Position numbers and translations under genes: made by a program. DNA of 64,000 nt from the NCBI RefSeq assembly GCF_002898515.1, contig NZ_PPFX01000007.1, positions 53,103 through 117,102 on the forward strand. Direction: 5' to 3'. This document shows, piece after piece, positions 1-8,923 of this stretch. Below the pieces are notes generated by a model. That model did no database searches. It worked only from the letters and a program-made list of their open reading frames with translations, and was not told where the DNA came from. The first letter of the stretch is position 1, and every line of letters begins with the position of its first letter. This stretch comes from Geothermobacter hydrogeniphilus (GTDB lineage Bacteria; Desulfobacterota; Desulfuromonadia; Desulfuromonadales; Geothermobacteraceae).

Positions 1-2
1 TC

Positions 3-1043
3 CTGCTGGTGCTGGCCAATGCGTCGCTGGCGGGACTGGTGCGGGCTGGAAAGGGAGAACGGCGCAAACCGTTATTTGCTGCCGGCCTGACCGCAGTGCT
101 GGTGATCGCCGCGCTCTGTTACGGAGGATGGAGGCTGGATCAGCGGCCGGTTGCCGGAAAACCCCTGACCATCGGTCTGGCGCAGGGCAACATTGACCAG
201 GCGGTCAAGTGGGATCCCGCCTTCCGGCAGTGGACACTGCGGACCTACCGGGAATTAACCGCCAGGGCCGCTGCCGCGGGTGCCGACCTGGTGATCTGGC
301 CCGAGAGTGCCGTACCCTTCTATTTTCAGGAACCGGGGCAGGAACAACGTGAAGTTCTGCAGGTGGCCGGCAGACTCAAAGGTTTTCTTCTCTTCGGCAG
401 TCCGGCCTACCTGCGCCAGGAAGGAAAGGTGCGTTACCTCAACAGCGCCTATCTGTTGAATGCGGACGGCAGACAGCTCGGGCGCAGTGACAAGGTGCAT
501 CTGGTTCCCTTTGGTGAATACGTTCCCCTGAAGTGGCTTTTCCCTTTTATTGACAAACTGGTGGTCGGAATCGGTGATTTTTCACCGGGACGGGTCGAGC
601 CGCTGGTCATGAACGGACACCGGCTCGGCGTGCTGGTCTGTTACGAGGCGATCTTTCCGGAGCTGGCCCGTGATTACGTCAACAGCGGCAGCGACCTGCT
701 GGTCAATATCACCAACGACGCCTGGTTCGGCCGTTCTTCGGCGCCCTGGCAGCTGCTGGAGATGAGTGCCGTGCGTGCCGTGGAAAACCGGATCTGGATC
801 GCCCGTGCCGCCAACACCGGTATCTCTGCTCTGATCTCCCCGCTGGGCGAGATCAGGCAGCAGACCCCCCTCTTTAAACCGGCCCTGCTGGTCGGGAAGG
901 TTTATCCCGGTGCCGGGGCGTCTCTCTATCGACGGATCGGCGATCTGCTTCCGCAGGGCTGCCTGCTGGTCGCGGTCCTGCTTGGATTTGCCGCCCGGCT
1001 GCGACCCTGCCGCCGTTTCCGGGGGCAGCTTTCCGGGGAATGA
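3..1043 (+). CDS. lnt: Apolipoprotein N-acyltransferase, C-terminal part (5' end outside window)
   Basis: Lnt adds the third acyl chain to the N-terminal cysteine of lipoproteins at the periplasmic face of the inner membrane. The 346 visible residues hold one membrane segment, then the whole nitrilase-like catalytic domain and a C-terminal hydrophobic segment. The expected catalytic triad is visible: Glu in VIWPESAVPF, Lys in DKVHLVPFGEY and Cys in VLVCYEAIFPE. The reading frame is open to the left edge, so the gene begins upstream; the multi-spanning N-terminal region is what is missing (family length is about 500 residues). It fits the lipoprotein theme of the nearby lolC and lolD genes. 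The stop is 121 bp before prfB. Confidence 0.93.
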   Translation: MLVLANASLAGLVRAGKGERRKPLFAAGLTAVLVIAALCYGGWRLDQRPVAGKPLTIGLAQGNIDQAVKWDPAFRQWTLRTYRELTARAAAAGADLVIWPESAVPFYFQEPGQEQREVLQVAGRLKGFLLFGSPAYLRQEGKVRYLNSAYLLNADGRQLGRSDKVHLVPFGEYVPLKWLFPFIDKLVVGIGDFSPGRVEPLVMNGHRLGVLVCYEAIFPELARDYVNSGSDLLVNITNDAWFGRSSAPWQLLEMSAVRAVENRIWIARAANTGISALISPLGEIRQQTPLFKPALLVGKVYPGAGASLYRRIGDLLPQGCLLVAVLLGFAARLRPCRRFRGQLSGE

Positions 1044-1063
1044 AGGATTCCGGTTTACGGTGC

Positions 1064-1092
1064 TTGCTCCCGGAACGGAGGGGAGCTATAAT
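1064..1092 (+). promoter_or_regulatory. Probable sigma-70 promoter of prfB
   Basis: TTGCTC (1064-1069), a 17-bp spacer and a consensus TATAAT (1087-1092) lie in the short lnt-prfB gap, about 70 bp before the prfB start. The -10 box is perfect and the -35 box is weak. Seen by eye only. Confidence 0.6.
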
Positions 1093-1164
1093 CGCGCCTC
1101 CCGCCGGGAAATTGTCATCTTTGGACGGTGCCTGTCCTGCCGGCCACATTGTGCGAGGTTATTC

Positions 1165-2263
1165 ATGTTTCGTGAAGAAAAAGAACAACTGCAGAATCTG
1201 AAGGAAAAGCTCGTCGAGCTGAGGAGGTATCTTTGACGTCGACAGCAAGCAGGAAAGATTGCTGGAACTCGACGCCGAGATGGCCCAACCCGATTTCTGG
1301 GACCGCGGCGAGCAGGCCCAGGAGATCCTCAGGGAGCGCAACGGATTGCAGAAGACGGTCGAAACCTGGCAGGAATGCAGCCGGGAACTCGATGACCTGC
1401 TGATTCTCTGCGAGCTGGGTGAAGAGGGGGAAGACGAGGCGACTCGGGACGAAATTCGCGGGCTGCTGCCGGACCTCGAAAAAAAAGTCGGACAGATGGA
1501 GTTCGCCCGCATGCTCAGCGGCGAATATGACGCCAACAACGCCATCGTCAGCATCAATGCCGGCGCCGGCGGCACCGAGGCCCAGGACTGGGCGGAAATG
1601 GTGCTGCGCATGTTCCTGCGCTTCTGCGAACGGCGCGGTTTCAAGACTGAAATCACCGATTACCAGCCGGGCGAAGAGGCCGGTGTCAAGGGGGTAACCT
1701 TCACCGTCGAGGGGGACTATGCCTACGGCTGGCTGCGGGCGGAGAAGGGCATCCATCGCCTGGTACGGATCTCTCCTTATGACTCCAACGCCCGCCGCCA
1801 CACGTCCTTCTGCTCGGTCTTTGTCTTTCCGGAACTGACCGATGAAGTCGAAGTTGACATCCAGGAGAAGGATCTCAAGGTTGATACCTTCCGGGCCAGC
1901 GGCGCCGGCGGGCAGCATATCAACAAGACCGATTCGGCGATCCGCATCACCCATGTTCCGACCGGAATCGTCGTTGCCTGCCAGAACGAACGTTCTCAGC
2001 ACAAGAATCGCGCGATTGCCCTGAAACAGCTCAAGGCCCGACTGTTCGAAATGGAATTGCGGAAAAAGGAAGAAGAGGCCGCCGCCCTGGCGGGAGACAA
2101 AAAAGAGATCGCCTGGGGCAGTCAGATCCGTTCCTACGTGCTGCACCCCTACCGGATGGTCAAGGATCATCGGACCAATTACGAGGTTGGCAATACCGAT
2201 GCGGTTCTCGATGGTGATCTCGACAAGTTCATCGAAGCTTACCTGCTCAGTCAGAAGGCCTGA
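1165..2263 (+). CDS. prfB: Peptide chain release factor 2 (programmed +1 frameshift)
   Basis: RF2 ends translation at UGA and UAA stop codons. The gene is in two frames: 23 codons from ATG 1165 reach an in-frame TGA at 1234-1236, and the protein continues in the +1 frame from GAC 1235 to the stop at 2261-2263. The joined product has 365 residues, the usual RF2 length. The helical N-terminal domain comes first, then the codon-recognition region and the GGQ peptidyl-hydrolysis motif (GAGGQHINKTDSA). The stop-recognition tripeptide reads SPY (in RISPYDSNARRHTSF) rather than the commoner SPF. RF2 controls its own level: low RF2 slows termination at the internal TGA and favours the shift. Automated callers may start the gene late, at 1259. 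Confidence 0.96.
1222..1237 (+). promoter_or_regulatory. prfB +1 programmed ribosomal frameshift site
   Basis: The sequence AGGAGGTATCTTTGAC contains the three classical parts: a Shine-Dalgarno-like AGGAGG, a 3-nt gap and the slippery CTT followed by TGA and C. The internal SD here is a perfect AGGAGG, against AGGGGG in the textbook E. coli site. Slippage of the CTT-reading tRNA by one base places GAC in the A site. Confidence 0.96.
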
Positions 2264-2300
2264 GTGAATGTCCGAATCATGCCGAAAACAGTTGATTTTC

Positions 2301-2327
2301 TTGACTTGTTAGGGGCGGACGTATAAA
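2301..2327 (+). promoter_or_regulatory. Possible lysS promoter
   Basis: TTGACT (2301-2306) is followed by TATAAA at 2322-2327 (15-bp spacer); TAAACT with a 17-bp spacer is an alternative -10. It lies 44 bp before the lysS ATG in the gap after prfB. Confidence 0.45.
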
Positions 2328-2370
2328 CTCGCTGGCTTGTATAAAACGTTATTGAAAGGCAGTTCAGACG

Positions 2371-3855
2371 ATGGAAGAGACAGGCGATATTCGCGGCCAG
2401 CGGCTGGCGAAAGTTGAAGAATTGAGGGCCGCCGGGGTCAACCCCTACGCCAACGGTTTCGAGGTCAGTCACACGGCGGCCGATATTGCCGCTTTGCATG
2501 CCGAAGACACGGCCGAGGTGCTGGAGGAGAAGTCGATTGACTATGCTGTCGGCGGCCGGATCATGGCGCGGCGCGATTTCGGCAAGGCGGCTTTCATCCA
2601 GATCCAGGACCGTAGCGGCCGTCTGCAGGTCTATGTCAACAAGGCCGGCCTGGGGGAGGAAAACTTCGAACTCTTCCGCAAACTCGATCTCGGAGACATT
2701 GTCGGTGTCGTCGGTCGACCTTTCCGGACCAAAACCGGCGAACTTTCCCTGCGGGCTTCTTCGTTGCAGCTGCTGACCAAGTCTCTGTTGCCGTTGCCGG
2801 AGAAATGGCACGGTCTGACGGATGTCGAAACCCGCTATCGTCAGCGTTATCTCGACCTGATGGTCAATGCTGAAGTCAAGGAGAATTTCCGCAACCGCAG
2901 CCGGATCATTGCCCTGATCCGCCAGTTTATGGTTGACCGGGAATTTCTTGAAGTCGAAACGCCGATGATGCAGCCGATCGCCGGCGGGGCAACGGCGAAA
3001 CCTTTCGTGACGCATCACAATGCGTTGAATATGGACCTTTTCCTGCGCATCGCCCCTGAACTCTACCTGAAGCGGCTGGTGGTCGGCGGCTTTGAACGGG
3101 TTTTTGAAATCAATCGTAACTTCCGCAACGAAGGCATCTCCATCCAGCATAATCCCGAATTCACCATGATGGAGTTTTATCAGGCCTTCGCCACCTATCA
3201 TGACCTGATGGACATGACCGAGGAGTTGATCTGCCACTTGGCTGAAACGATCTGCGGGGGACTGAAGATCTCCTATGGGGGCCGGGACGTCGATCTGACG
3301 CCCCCCTGGGACCGGCTCACGGTCCGTGAATCGATCTGCAAGTATGGCGATGTCAGTCTTGAGGTCCTGAATGATCATGACCAGTGCCTGGCCTACGCGG
3401 CAAAATGCGGTCTTGAATTCGATGGGCCGATCGGGCATGGCAAGCTGTTGGCCGAAATCTTCGACGAGGTTGTCGAACCGAATCTCTGGCAGCCGACCTT
3501 CATCACTGAATATCCGACCGAGATTTCGCCGTTGTCGCGTAAAAACGACGACAACCCCGATGTTGTCGATCGTTTTGAGCTGTTCGTTGTCGGTCGGGAG
3601 CTGGCCAACGCTTTTTCCGAGTTGAATGACCCGATTGACCAGAAGCAGCGATTCGAGAAACAGTTGCAGGAGAAGGAAGCGGGGGATGAAGAAGCTCACG
3701 CCATGGATGAAGACTATGTGCGGGCCCTCGAATACGGACTGCCGCCGACGGCCGGGGAGGGAATCGGCATTGATCGGCTGGTGATGCTGCTGACGGATGC
3801 CGCCTCGATCCGGGACGTCATCCTGTTCCCCCTATTACGCAAGGAAACCAGGTAG
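2371..3855 (+). CDS. lysS: Lysyl-tRNA synthetase, class II
   Basis: The enzyme charges tRNA-Lys with lysine in the cytoplasm. At 494 residues it has the normal class II LysRS length. An N-terminal OB-fold anticodon-binding domain occupies roughly residues 50-150. The class II catalytic core follows, with motif 2 in FRNEGISIQHNPEFTMMEFY and motif 3 in GEGIGIDRLVMLLTD. It is separated from prfB by 107 bp with a plausible promoter and is followed 36 bp later by the lolC-type permease. The prfB-lysS pairing is common in bacteria. No irregularity is seen. Confidence 0.97.
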   Translation: MEETGDIRGQRLAKVEELRAAGVNPYANGFEVSHTAADIAALHAEDTAEVLEEKSIDYAVGGRIMARRDFGKAAFIQIQDRSGRLQVYVNKAGLGEENFELFRKLDLGDIVGVVGRPFRTKTGELSLRASSLQLLTKSLLPLPEKWHGLTDVETRYRQRYLDLMVNAEVKENFRNRSRIIALIRQFMVDREFLEVETPMMQPIAGGATAKPFVTHHNALNMDLFLRIAPELYLKRLVVGGFERVFEINRNFRNEGISIQHNPEFTMMEFYQAFATYHDLMDMTEELICHLAETICGGLKISYGGRDVDLTPPWDRLTVRESICKYGDVSLEVLNDHDQCLAYAAKCGLEFDGPIGHGKLLAEIFDEVVEPNLWQPTFITEYPTEISPLSRKNDDNPDVVDRFELFVVGRELANAFSELNDPIDQKQRFEKQLQEKEAGDEEAHAMDEDYVRALEYGLPPTAGEGIGIDRLVMLLTDAASIRDVILFPLLRKETR

Positions 3856-3891
3856 GCGGGCGTTCCGCGCCTGACCTTCTTTTTTATCGCC

Positions 3892-5142
3892 ATGGCCTAC
3901 GAATGGTTTGTCAGCCTGCGCTACCTGCGGGCCAAACGTAAACAGACCTTTATCTCGATCATCTCCTTCATTTCGATTGCCGGGGTGACCTTGGGGGTTG
4001 CAGCGCTGATCGTGGTCCTGGCGGTCATGACCGGTTTTCATGACGGTGTCCGCCAGCAGATTCTCGGCAACATTCCGCATGTGCTGATTCAACGCCAGGG
4101 CGGCGGTCTGAGTGATTATCAGCAGATCATAAAACAGGTCCGGACCTCTCCTCATGTTACGTCGGTTGCGCCCTTTGTCGCCAAGGAGGCGATGCTGCTG
4201 TCGCACCGGAATGTGGCCGCGGTCAATGTCAAGGGGATTGAACCGGGGCACAAGATTCTCAACCAGAAATTTCTCAGTATCGACCATAAACCGGTCAGTG
4301 AGCTGCTTTTCGAACGAAACGGAAAGTTGCCCGGCATCGTGATCGGACTCGATACCGCCACCAGCCTCGGTGTGGCCATCGGCGATTCGGTGAATGTCAT
4401 TCCGCCGATGTTCACCATCACGCCGTTCGGTATGATCCCCAAGATGAAGCCCTTTCGCATCGTCGGCATTTTCCGGCAGGGCGGCGGGTTTCTTGACACT
4501 TTCTACGCCTATATCGACATGGCGCAGGCACAGTCCTTTTTCGACAGTGAAGGTCAGGTCAGCGGTATTGAAGTCGAGGTTGACGGCTTTGGCCAGGCCC
4601 GCCCGGTTGCCGCACAACTGCGTGGTGAATACCATTTCCCCTACGTGGTTCGCTCCTGGGAGGATATGTTCGGCTCGTTTCTCTCGGCCCTGAAACTGGA
4701 AAAACTCGGATTGTTTATTGTCCTCGGCATCATCGTGCTGGTTGCCGCCTTCAATATTGCCACCACCCTGATCATGGTGGTGATGGAAAAGAGCAAGGAT
4801 ATCGCGATCCTGCGTTCAATGGGCGCCACGTCGCGCAGCATCATGAAAATTTTCCTGTTCGAGGGACTGGTGATCGGTGTCCTCGGAACCGGTCTCGGGG
4901 CAGCTCTGGGAGTCGTGCTGGCCAAGAATGCCGATCCGATCATCAAGTGGCTGGAGCGAACCCTGGGAGTGAAGATTTTTGACCAGTCGGTTTACGGCAT
5001 GGATCATTTCCCTTCCGTGGTCAACAGCGGGGATGTGATGGCGGTGGTCGGCGTGGCATTGACCATCTGCCTGCTGGCGACCATCTACCCGGCCTGGCAG
5101 GCGGCAAGGATGGATCCGGCCGAGGCCCTGCGCTATGAATAG
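3892..5142 (+). CDS. lolC: Lipoprotein-releasing ABC transporter permease, LolC/LolE family
   Basis: Inner-membrane subunit of the Lol exporter, which extracts outer-membrane-directed lipoproteins for hand-over to LolA. The 416 residues show the family layout: one N-terminal membrane helix (about residues 20-48), a large periplasmic MacB-like domain, and three C-terminal helices of the FtsX type, ending in PAEALRYE. Only one permease gene is present next to lolD, so the transporter may be a homodimer of this subunit with two LolD, as in bacteria with a single LolC/E-type (LolF-like) protein; a second copy elsewhere cannot be excluded. A 121-bp palindromic repeat lies between this gene and lolD. 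Confidence 0.9.
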   Translation: MAYEWFVSLRYLRAKRKQTFISIISFISIAGVTLGVAALIVVLAVMTGFHDGVRQQILGNIPHVLIQRQGGGLSDYQQIIKQVRTSPHVTSVAPFVAKEAMLLSHRNVAAVNVKGIEPGHKILNQKFLSIDHKPVSELLFERNGKLPGIVIGLDTATSLGVAIGDSVNVIPPMFTITPFGMIPKMKPFRIVGIFRQGGGFLDTFYAYIDMAQAQSFFDSEGQVSGIEVEVDGFGQARPVAAQLRGEYHFPYVVRSWEDMFGSFLSALKLEKLGLFIVLGIIVLVAAFNIATTLIMVVMEKSKDIAILRSMGATSRSIMKIFLFEGLVIGVLGTGLGAALGVVLAKNADPIIKWLERTLGVKIFDQSVYGMDHFPSVVNSGDVMAVVGVALTICLLATIYPAWQAARMDPAEALRYE

Positions 5143-5143
5143 C

Positions 5144-5264
5144 GGGCTGAGGAAAAACGTCCATCTGCTGCGTTGTCCTTCCCCCGCGTCAACGACGTAC
5201 CTTTCGGTACGCCTTATTCCGCGGGGGTACGGACGCCTTGCATCTGGGCATTTTTGCTCAGCCC
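5144..5264. repeat. 121-bp imperfect palindromic intergenic repeat (lolC-lolD gap)
   Basis: The element starts 1 bp after the lolC stop and fills most of the 162-bp gap before lolD. Its ends are inverted copies: GGGCTGAGGAAAAACG at the left, and GGGCTGAGCAAAAATG when the right end is read on the other strand. Inner arms also pair (GTCC/GGAC, CCCCGCG/CGCGGGG, GTACC/GGTAC), so the RNA could form one long hairpin. Its core (CTGCGTTG, GACGTAC, GTACGCCT) resembles the two elements at 24090 and 47001, although its ends differ. It could lower transcription into lolD or stabilise the upstream message. Confidence 0.75.
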
Positions 5265-5304
5265 GGGGAACGCGACTTTTTCAATACCCTGACAGGCGGG
5301 TGCA

Positions 5305-5970
5305 ATGATTGAGGTTGGCGGACTGAAAAAAGAATACCGTACCGATGACGGCGTGGTTGAAGTTCTGCGCGGTATCGATATGCGGGTCGGACGGGGTGAA
5401 CGCCTCGCCGTGGTCGGTTCATCGGGTGCCGGCAAGACCACCCTGATGCATATTCTCGGCGGTCTTGATCGTCCCACTTCGGGAACGGTCCATTTCTCCG
5501 GGCAGGATCTCTACCGGCTGCGCGGGACGGCGCTTGACGCGTTCCGCAATCGCACCGTCGGCTTTGTTTTTCAGTTTCATCAGCTGCTGCCTGAATTCGA
5601 CGCCCTGGAAAATGTGATGATGCCGGCCCTGATCGGCGGTGCTTCGCGCAGTGACGGCATTGTTGCGGCGCGGGCCCTGCTTGAAGAGGTTGGACTGGCC
5701 CATCGCCTTGGACACAAGCCCGGGCAGCTGTCAGGCGGAGAACAGCAGCGCGTTGCGATTGCCAGGGCCCTGGTGATGGCGCCGGAGGTGCTGCTGGCCG
5801 ACGAGCCCACGGGAAACCTTGATTCGAAAACCAGTGACGGGATCTTCCGTCTCCTCAATGAACTGCATGAACGGCATAACCTGACCATGGTTATCGTAAC
5901 GCACAGCAGCCGGCTCGCGCAGCGTCTTGATCGTATCGTGCATATTGAAGATGGGGAAATTTCGGTGTGA
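5305..5970 (+). CDS. lolD: Lipoprotein-releasing ABC transporter ATP-binding protein LolD
   Basis: Cytoplasmic ATPase that powers the LolC/E-type permease. The 221-residue protein has a Walker A ([10 protein letters not shown]), Q-loop region ([12 protein letters not shown]), ABC signature (LSGGEQQR), Walker B with catalytic Glu ([12 protein letters not shown]) and H-loop (VIVTHSS). The [10 protein letters not shown] stretch is typical of LolD within the MacB/LolD group. ATG 5305 follows GGCGGGTGCA, a weak ribosome site. It is downstream of its permease but separated by the palindromic repeat, so the two may be unequally expressed. Confidence 0.95.
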   Translation: MIEVGGLKKEYRTDDGVVEVLRGIDMRVGRGERLAVVGSSGAGKTTLMHILGGLDRPTSGTVHFSGQDLYRLRGTALDAFRNRTVGFVFQFHQLLPEFDALENVMMPALIGGASRSDGIVAARALLEEVGLAHRLGHKPGQLSGGEQQRVAIARALVMAPEVLLADEPTGNLDSKTSDGIFRLLNELHERHNLTMVIVTHSSRLAQRLDRIVHIEDGEISV

Positions 5971-5976
5971 AAAGGG

Positions 5977-6006
5977 TTTACACCCCTCGGGGCCGTTTCC
6001 TATAAT
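5977..6006 (+). promoter_or_regulatory. Probable sigma-70 promoter of bamA
   Basis: TTTACA (5977-5982), an 18-bp spacer and a perfect TATAAT (6001-6006) lie just after the lolD stop. The start of transcription would be near 6013, giving an untranslated leader of about 70 nt before the bamA ATG at 6086. This would make bamA and the following lipid A genes a separate transcription unit from the Lol genes. Confidence 0.65.
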
Positions 6007-6085
6007 GACCCATTTTGTGGGCAGCGCGGATCTGTGAATTCGCTGCCGATTCGGGGACAATCTCAATTCCGGAGAACCAGGTTCC

Positions 6086-8359
6086 ATGTTTAAATTCATT
6101 TGCGCCGTCGTTGCGCTGCTCATATGTGTTGCCTCTCCGGCCTGGAGCCAGGTCTACAGGATTGACGATGTTACCGTCGATGGGAACCGGAGAGTTGAGA
6201 AGGAGGCCATCCTGCCGCTGCTGTCCGTCAAGCCGGGGCAGAAGGTGACCAGTGAACAGATCGACCGGGATATCCAGGCCATCTACAAGCTGGGTCGGTT
6301 CGAGGACATCAGTGCCGAGATCATTGATCAGAACGGCGCCAAGATCCTGGTCTATCACCTCAAGGAACGCCCGCTGGTGCGGAAGGTTCTGTTCGAGGGC
6401 AATGATGAATTCGATGATGCCAAGCTTGAAAACCTGGTGGCTCTGAAGACCCCTGACATCTATGAACCCCGGGTGGTCGACGAGAGCGTCAAGGCGATGA
6501 AAAAGGAGTATTTCAAGGAGGGGTTCTACGGCATCGAGATCGAACCCGAGGTGCAGATCAATGACCGGGCCGAAGCGGTTGTCACCTTCAAGATCAAGGA
6601 AGGCGACAAGGTTCTGGTTGACAATATCCTTTTTGACGGCAACGAGGTGATCCCCGACAGTAAGCTCCGCAAGATCATGGAAACCAAGGAACGCTGGTGG
6701 CTCTCCTGGCTGACCGGTCGCGGAACGTTCCTGGAGGATGTGCTGCAGAACGATCTCGAACTGATCGCTGACCAGTATTTCAATATCGGCTATCTTCAGG
6801 TCAAGGTCAGGAAACCGGTCATCCTTATCAGCGAAGATCGTAAATATGTCGATATCTATATTCAGATCGAGGAGGGTGACCAGTTCCGGGTCGGGAAGCT
6901 GGATATTGCCGGTGACCTGATCAAACCCAAGGCTGACCTGCTCGCGGAACTGAAGACGAAGCCCGGTGATATCTTCAAGCGGAATGTTCTGCGCAAGGAT
7001 GTTCTCAAGTTGAATGATGCCTATGCCGACCAGGGGTATGCCTACGTCAATGTCGCCCCCCTGACCCAGCTGGACACTGAACGCAGACTGGTCGATCTCA
7101 AGTTCGATATCGAAAAAGGTCCCCTGGTTCGTATCAATCGAATCCATATCGCCGGCAACACCAAGACCCGGGACAAGGTTATTCGACGTGAGGTTCAGCT
7201 TGCCGAAGGGGAGCTTTTCAGCTCGACCAAAATAAAAGCCAGTCGGAGACGGATCAACAACCTGGGTTTTTTCGAGGAAGTCGAAGTGTCGACGAACAAG
7301 ACCGCCAACGAACAATTGATGGATATCGATATTCAGGTCAAGGAGCGACCGACAGGAAATTTCAGTATCGGAGCCGGTTACTCCTCGATCGACGGGTTGA
7401 TTGCGCAGGGGTCGGTCAGTCAGGATAATTTTCTCGGGCTCGCTCTCAAGCTGAATCTCAGCGGTTCCTTCGGCGGACGGACCACGACCTATAATGTCGG
7501 TCTGCTGGACCCTCATTTTCTTGATACCCGGTTCGCGCTGGGCGGAGACCTTTTCAAAACCAAGTACGAATACAGCGAATATGACCGGGCCTCGATCGGG
7601 GGGGATATCAAGCTCGGCTTCCAGTTCGGAGAGGACAACAGCGCCCTGTTCATTTATCGTTATGAACAGAAAGATATCACCAATGTTGACCCCGCCGCCG
7701 CTTTTGAAATCCAGGAATCCCTGGGTCGTTCCACCATCTCTTCGCTTTCAACCAAGATTACCCGCGATCGCACAGATTACCGACTTGATCCCACGCGGGG
7801 TTATCTGACCGAATTTTCCTCGGAACTGGCAGGGTGGGGCGGCAGTGAGCAGTATGCCAAACTGATTCTGCAGCATCGGCACTTTTTCCCCTTCAAATGG
7901 GAAACCTATTTTGTCATTCACGGGCAGATTGGTTACCTGGGGGCGATTGGCGGCAAAACTCTGCCGGTCGATGAGAAATTCTTCCTCGGCGGACTTTCCA
8001 GCATCCGGGGTTTTGACTGGCGGGAAGTCGGTCCCCGGGTTCAGCTGAAGGACAGTACCGGAACCCCGATTCCCGGGGCTTACGATTATGTTGGTGGGGA
8101 CAAGGAAGCTTTTGCCAATTTTGAATATATTTTTCCCTTGATCAAGGAAGTCAAATTCAAAGGTGTCGTCTTTTTTGACATCGGCAATGCCTGGGATGCC
8201 AACGAAGATTATTTTTCCGGCATGCGCTACAGTACGGGTGCCGGAATTCGCTGGACGAGTCCCATGGGACCGTTGCGTCTCGAATGGGGGTATAATCTCG
8301 ACCCCATAGATGGTGAACAGCAAAGCCGGTTTGATTTTACCATGGGTAAGTACTTTTAA
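6086..8359 (+). CDS. bamA: Outer membrane protein assembly factor BamA
   Basis: Core subunit of the BAM machine, which folds and inserts beta-barrel proteins into the outer membrane. An N-terminal signal peptide (about 22 residues, ending near SPAWSQ) precedes five POTRA repeats (roughly residues 23-420), then a 16-strand barrel of the Omp85 family. The conserved loop-6 VRGF-type motif is visible as IRGFDWREVGP. The last residue is Phe (TMGKYF), the usual C-terminal signature of outer membrane proteins. The 757-residue length is normal. It leads into ompH and the lipid A genes, the usual order in this lineage and in many Proteobacteria. Confidence 0.97.
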   Translation: MFKFICAVVALLICVASPAWSQVYRIDDVTVDGNRRVEKEAILPLLSVKPGQKVTSEQIDRDIQAIYKLGRFEDISAEIIDQNGAKILVYHLKERPLVRKVLFEGNDEFDDAKLENLVALKTPDIYEPRVVDESVKAMKKEYFKEGFYGIEIEPEVQINDRAEAVVTFKIKEGDKVLVDNILFDGNEVIPDSKLRKIMETKERWWLSWLTGRGTFLEDVLQNDLELIADQYFNIGYLQVKVRKPVILISEDRKYVDIYIQIEEGDQFRVGKLDIAGDLIKPKADLLAELKTKPGDIFKRNVLRKDVLKLNDAYADQGYAYVNVAPLTQLDTERRLVDLKFDIEKGPLVRINRIHIAGNTKTRDKVIRREVQLAEGELFSSTKIKASRRRINNLGFFEEVEVSTNKTANEQLMDIDIQVKERPTGNFSIGAGYSSIDGLIAQGSVSQDNFLGLALKLNLSGSFGGRTTTYNVGLLDPHFLDTRFALGGDLFKTKYEYSEYDRASIGGDIKLGFQFGEDNSALFIYRYEQKDITNVDPAAAFEIQESLGRSTISSLSTKITRDRTDYRLDPTRGYLTEFSSELAGWGGSEQYAKLILQHRHFFPFKWETYFVIHGQIGYLGAIGGKTLPVDEKFFLGGLSSIRGFDWREVGPRVQLKDSTGTPIPGAYDYVGGDKEAFANFEYIFPLIKEVKFKGVVFFDIGNAWDANEDYFSGMRYSTGAGIRWTSPMGPLRLEWGYNLDPIDGEQQSRFDFTMGKYF

Positions 8360-8386
8360 TTTCAAGTTCATTTAAAGGAGATTGTT

Positions 8387-8908
8387 ATGAAACGGATCAT
8401 GATGGTTCTGGCGATTTTTGCGTTGCTGCTGGGTGGAGTGAACTACGCGGCGGCAGATGTGAAGATCGGTTACATCGACCTGCAGAAAGTTCTCAATGAA
8501 TCCGACAGCGGCAAGGTGGCCAAGGAAAAAATTGCCAAGAAGGTGAAGGAGTATGAGGTCCAGATTGACCGGCAACAGGAGGATTTGAAAAAGGCCAAGG
8601 AAGAACTTGAAAAACAGGCGTTGCTCCTTTCAGAAGAAGCCCGTTCCAGGAAACAGCGTGAATACCAACAGAAACTCAAGGAACTGCAGCGTTTTACCAA
8701 GGATGTCCGGGATGAATTGCGCATGAAGGACAATGATTATACGCGCAAGATTCTCGATGAGATCATCAAGGTTGTTGAGAAGTTTGGTGCTGAAAAGGGT
8801 TATACCGCCATTTTTGAAAAAAATGAGAGCTCCCTGGTTTACGCCGATGAGAAAATCGACCTGACCGACCAGGTGATCAAGCGTTACAATCAGTCCATGA
8901 AGAAGTGA
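8387..8908 (+). CDS. OmpH/Skp family periplasmic chaperone
   Basis: A 173-residue protein with a signal peptide (cleavage near NYAAA-DVK) and a mostly coiled-coil, lysine- and glutamate-rich body, as in Skp/OmpH. Skp chaperones unfolded outer membrane proteins across the periplasm to BamA. The position 27 bp downstream of bamA and just upstream of lpxD is the classical one. A good ribosome site (AAAGGAG) precedes ATG 8387. The assignment rests on composition, length and context, since the family is weakly conserved in sequence. Confidence 0.9.
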   Translation: MKRIMMVLAIFALLLGGVNYAAADVKIGYIDLQKVLNESDSGKVAKEKIAKKVKEYEVQIDRQQEDLKKAKEELEKQALLLSEEARSRKQREYQQKLKELQRFTKDVRDELRMKDNDYTRKILDEIIKVVEKFGAEKGYTAIFEKNESSLVYADEKIDLTDQVIKRYNQSMKK

Positions 8909-8923
8909 CTCGGGAGAAGCCGG

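Noticed and set aside
2251..3699. A 482-codon minus-strand open frame opposite lysS
   Set aside because: Shadow of lysS; no recognisable domain.
5978..7516. A 512-codon minus-strand open frame opposite bamA
   Set aside because: Shadow of bamA codon periodicity; no ribosome site or domain.
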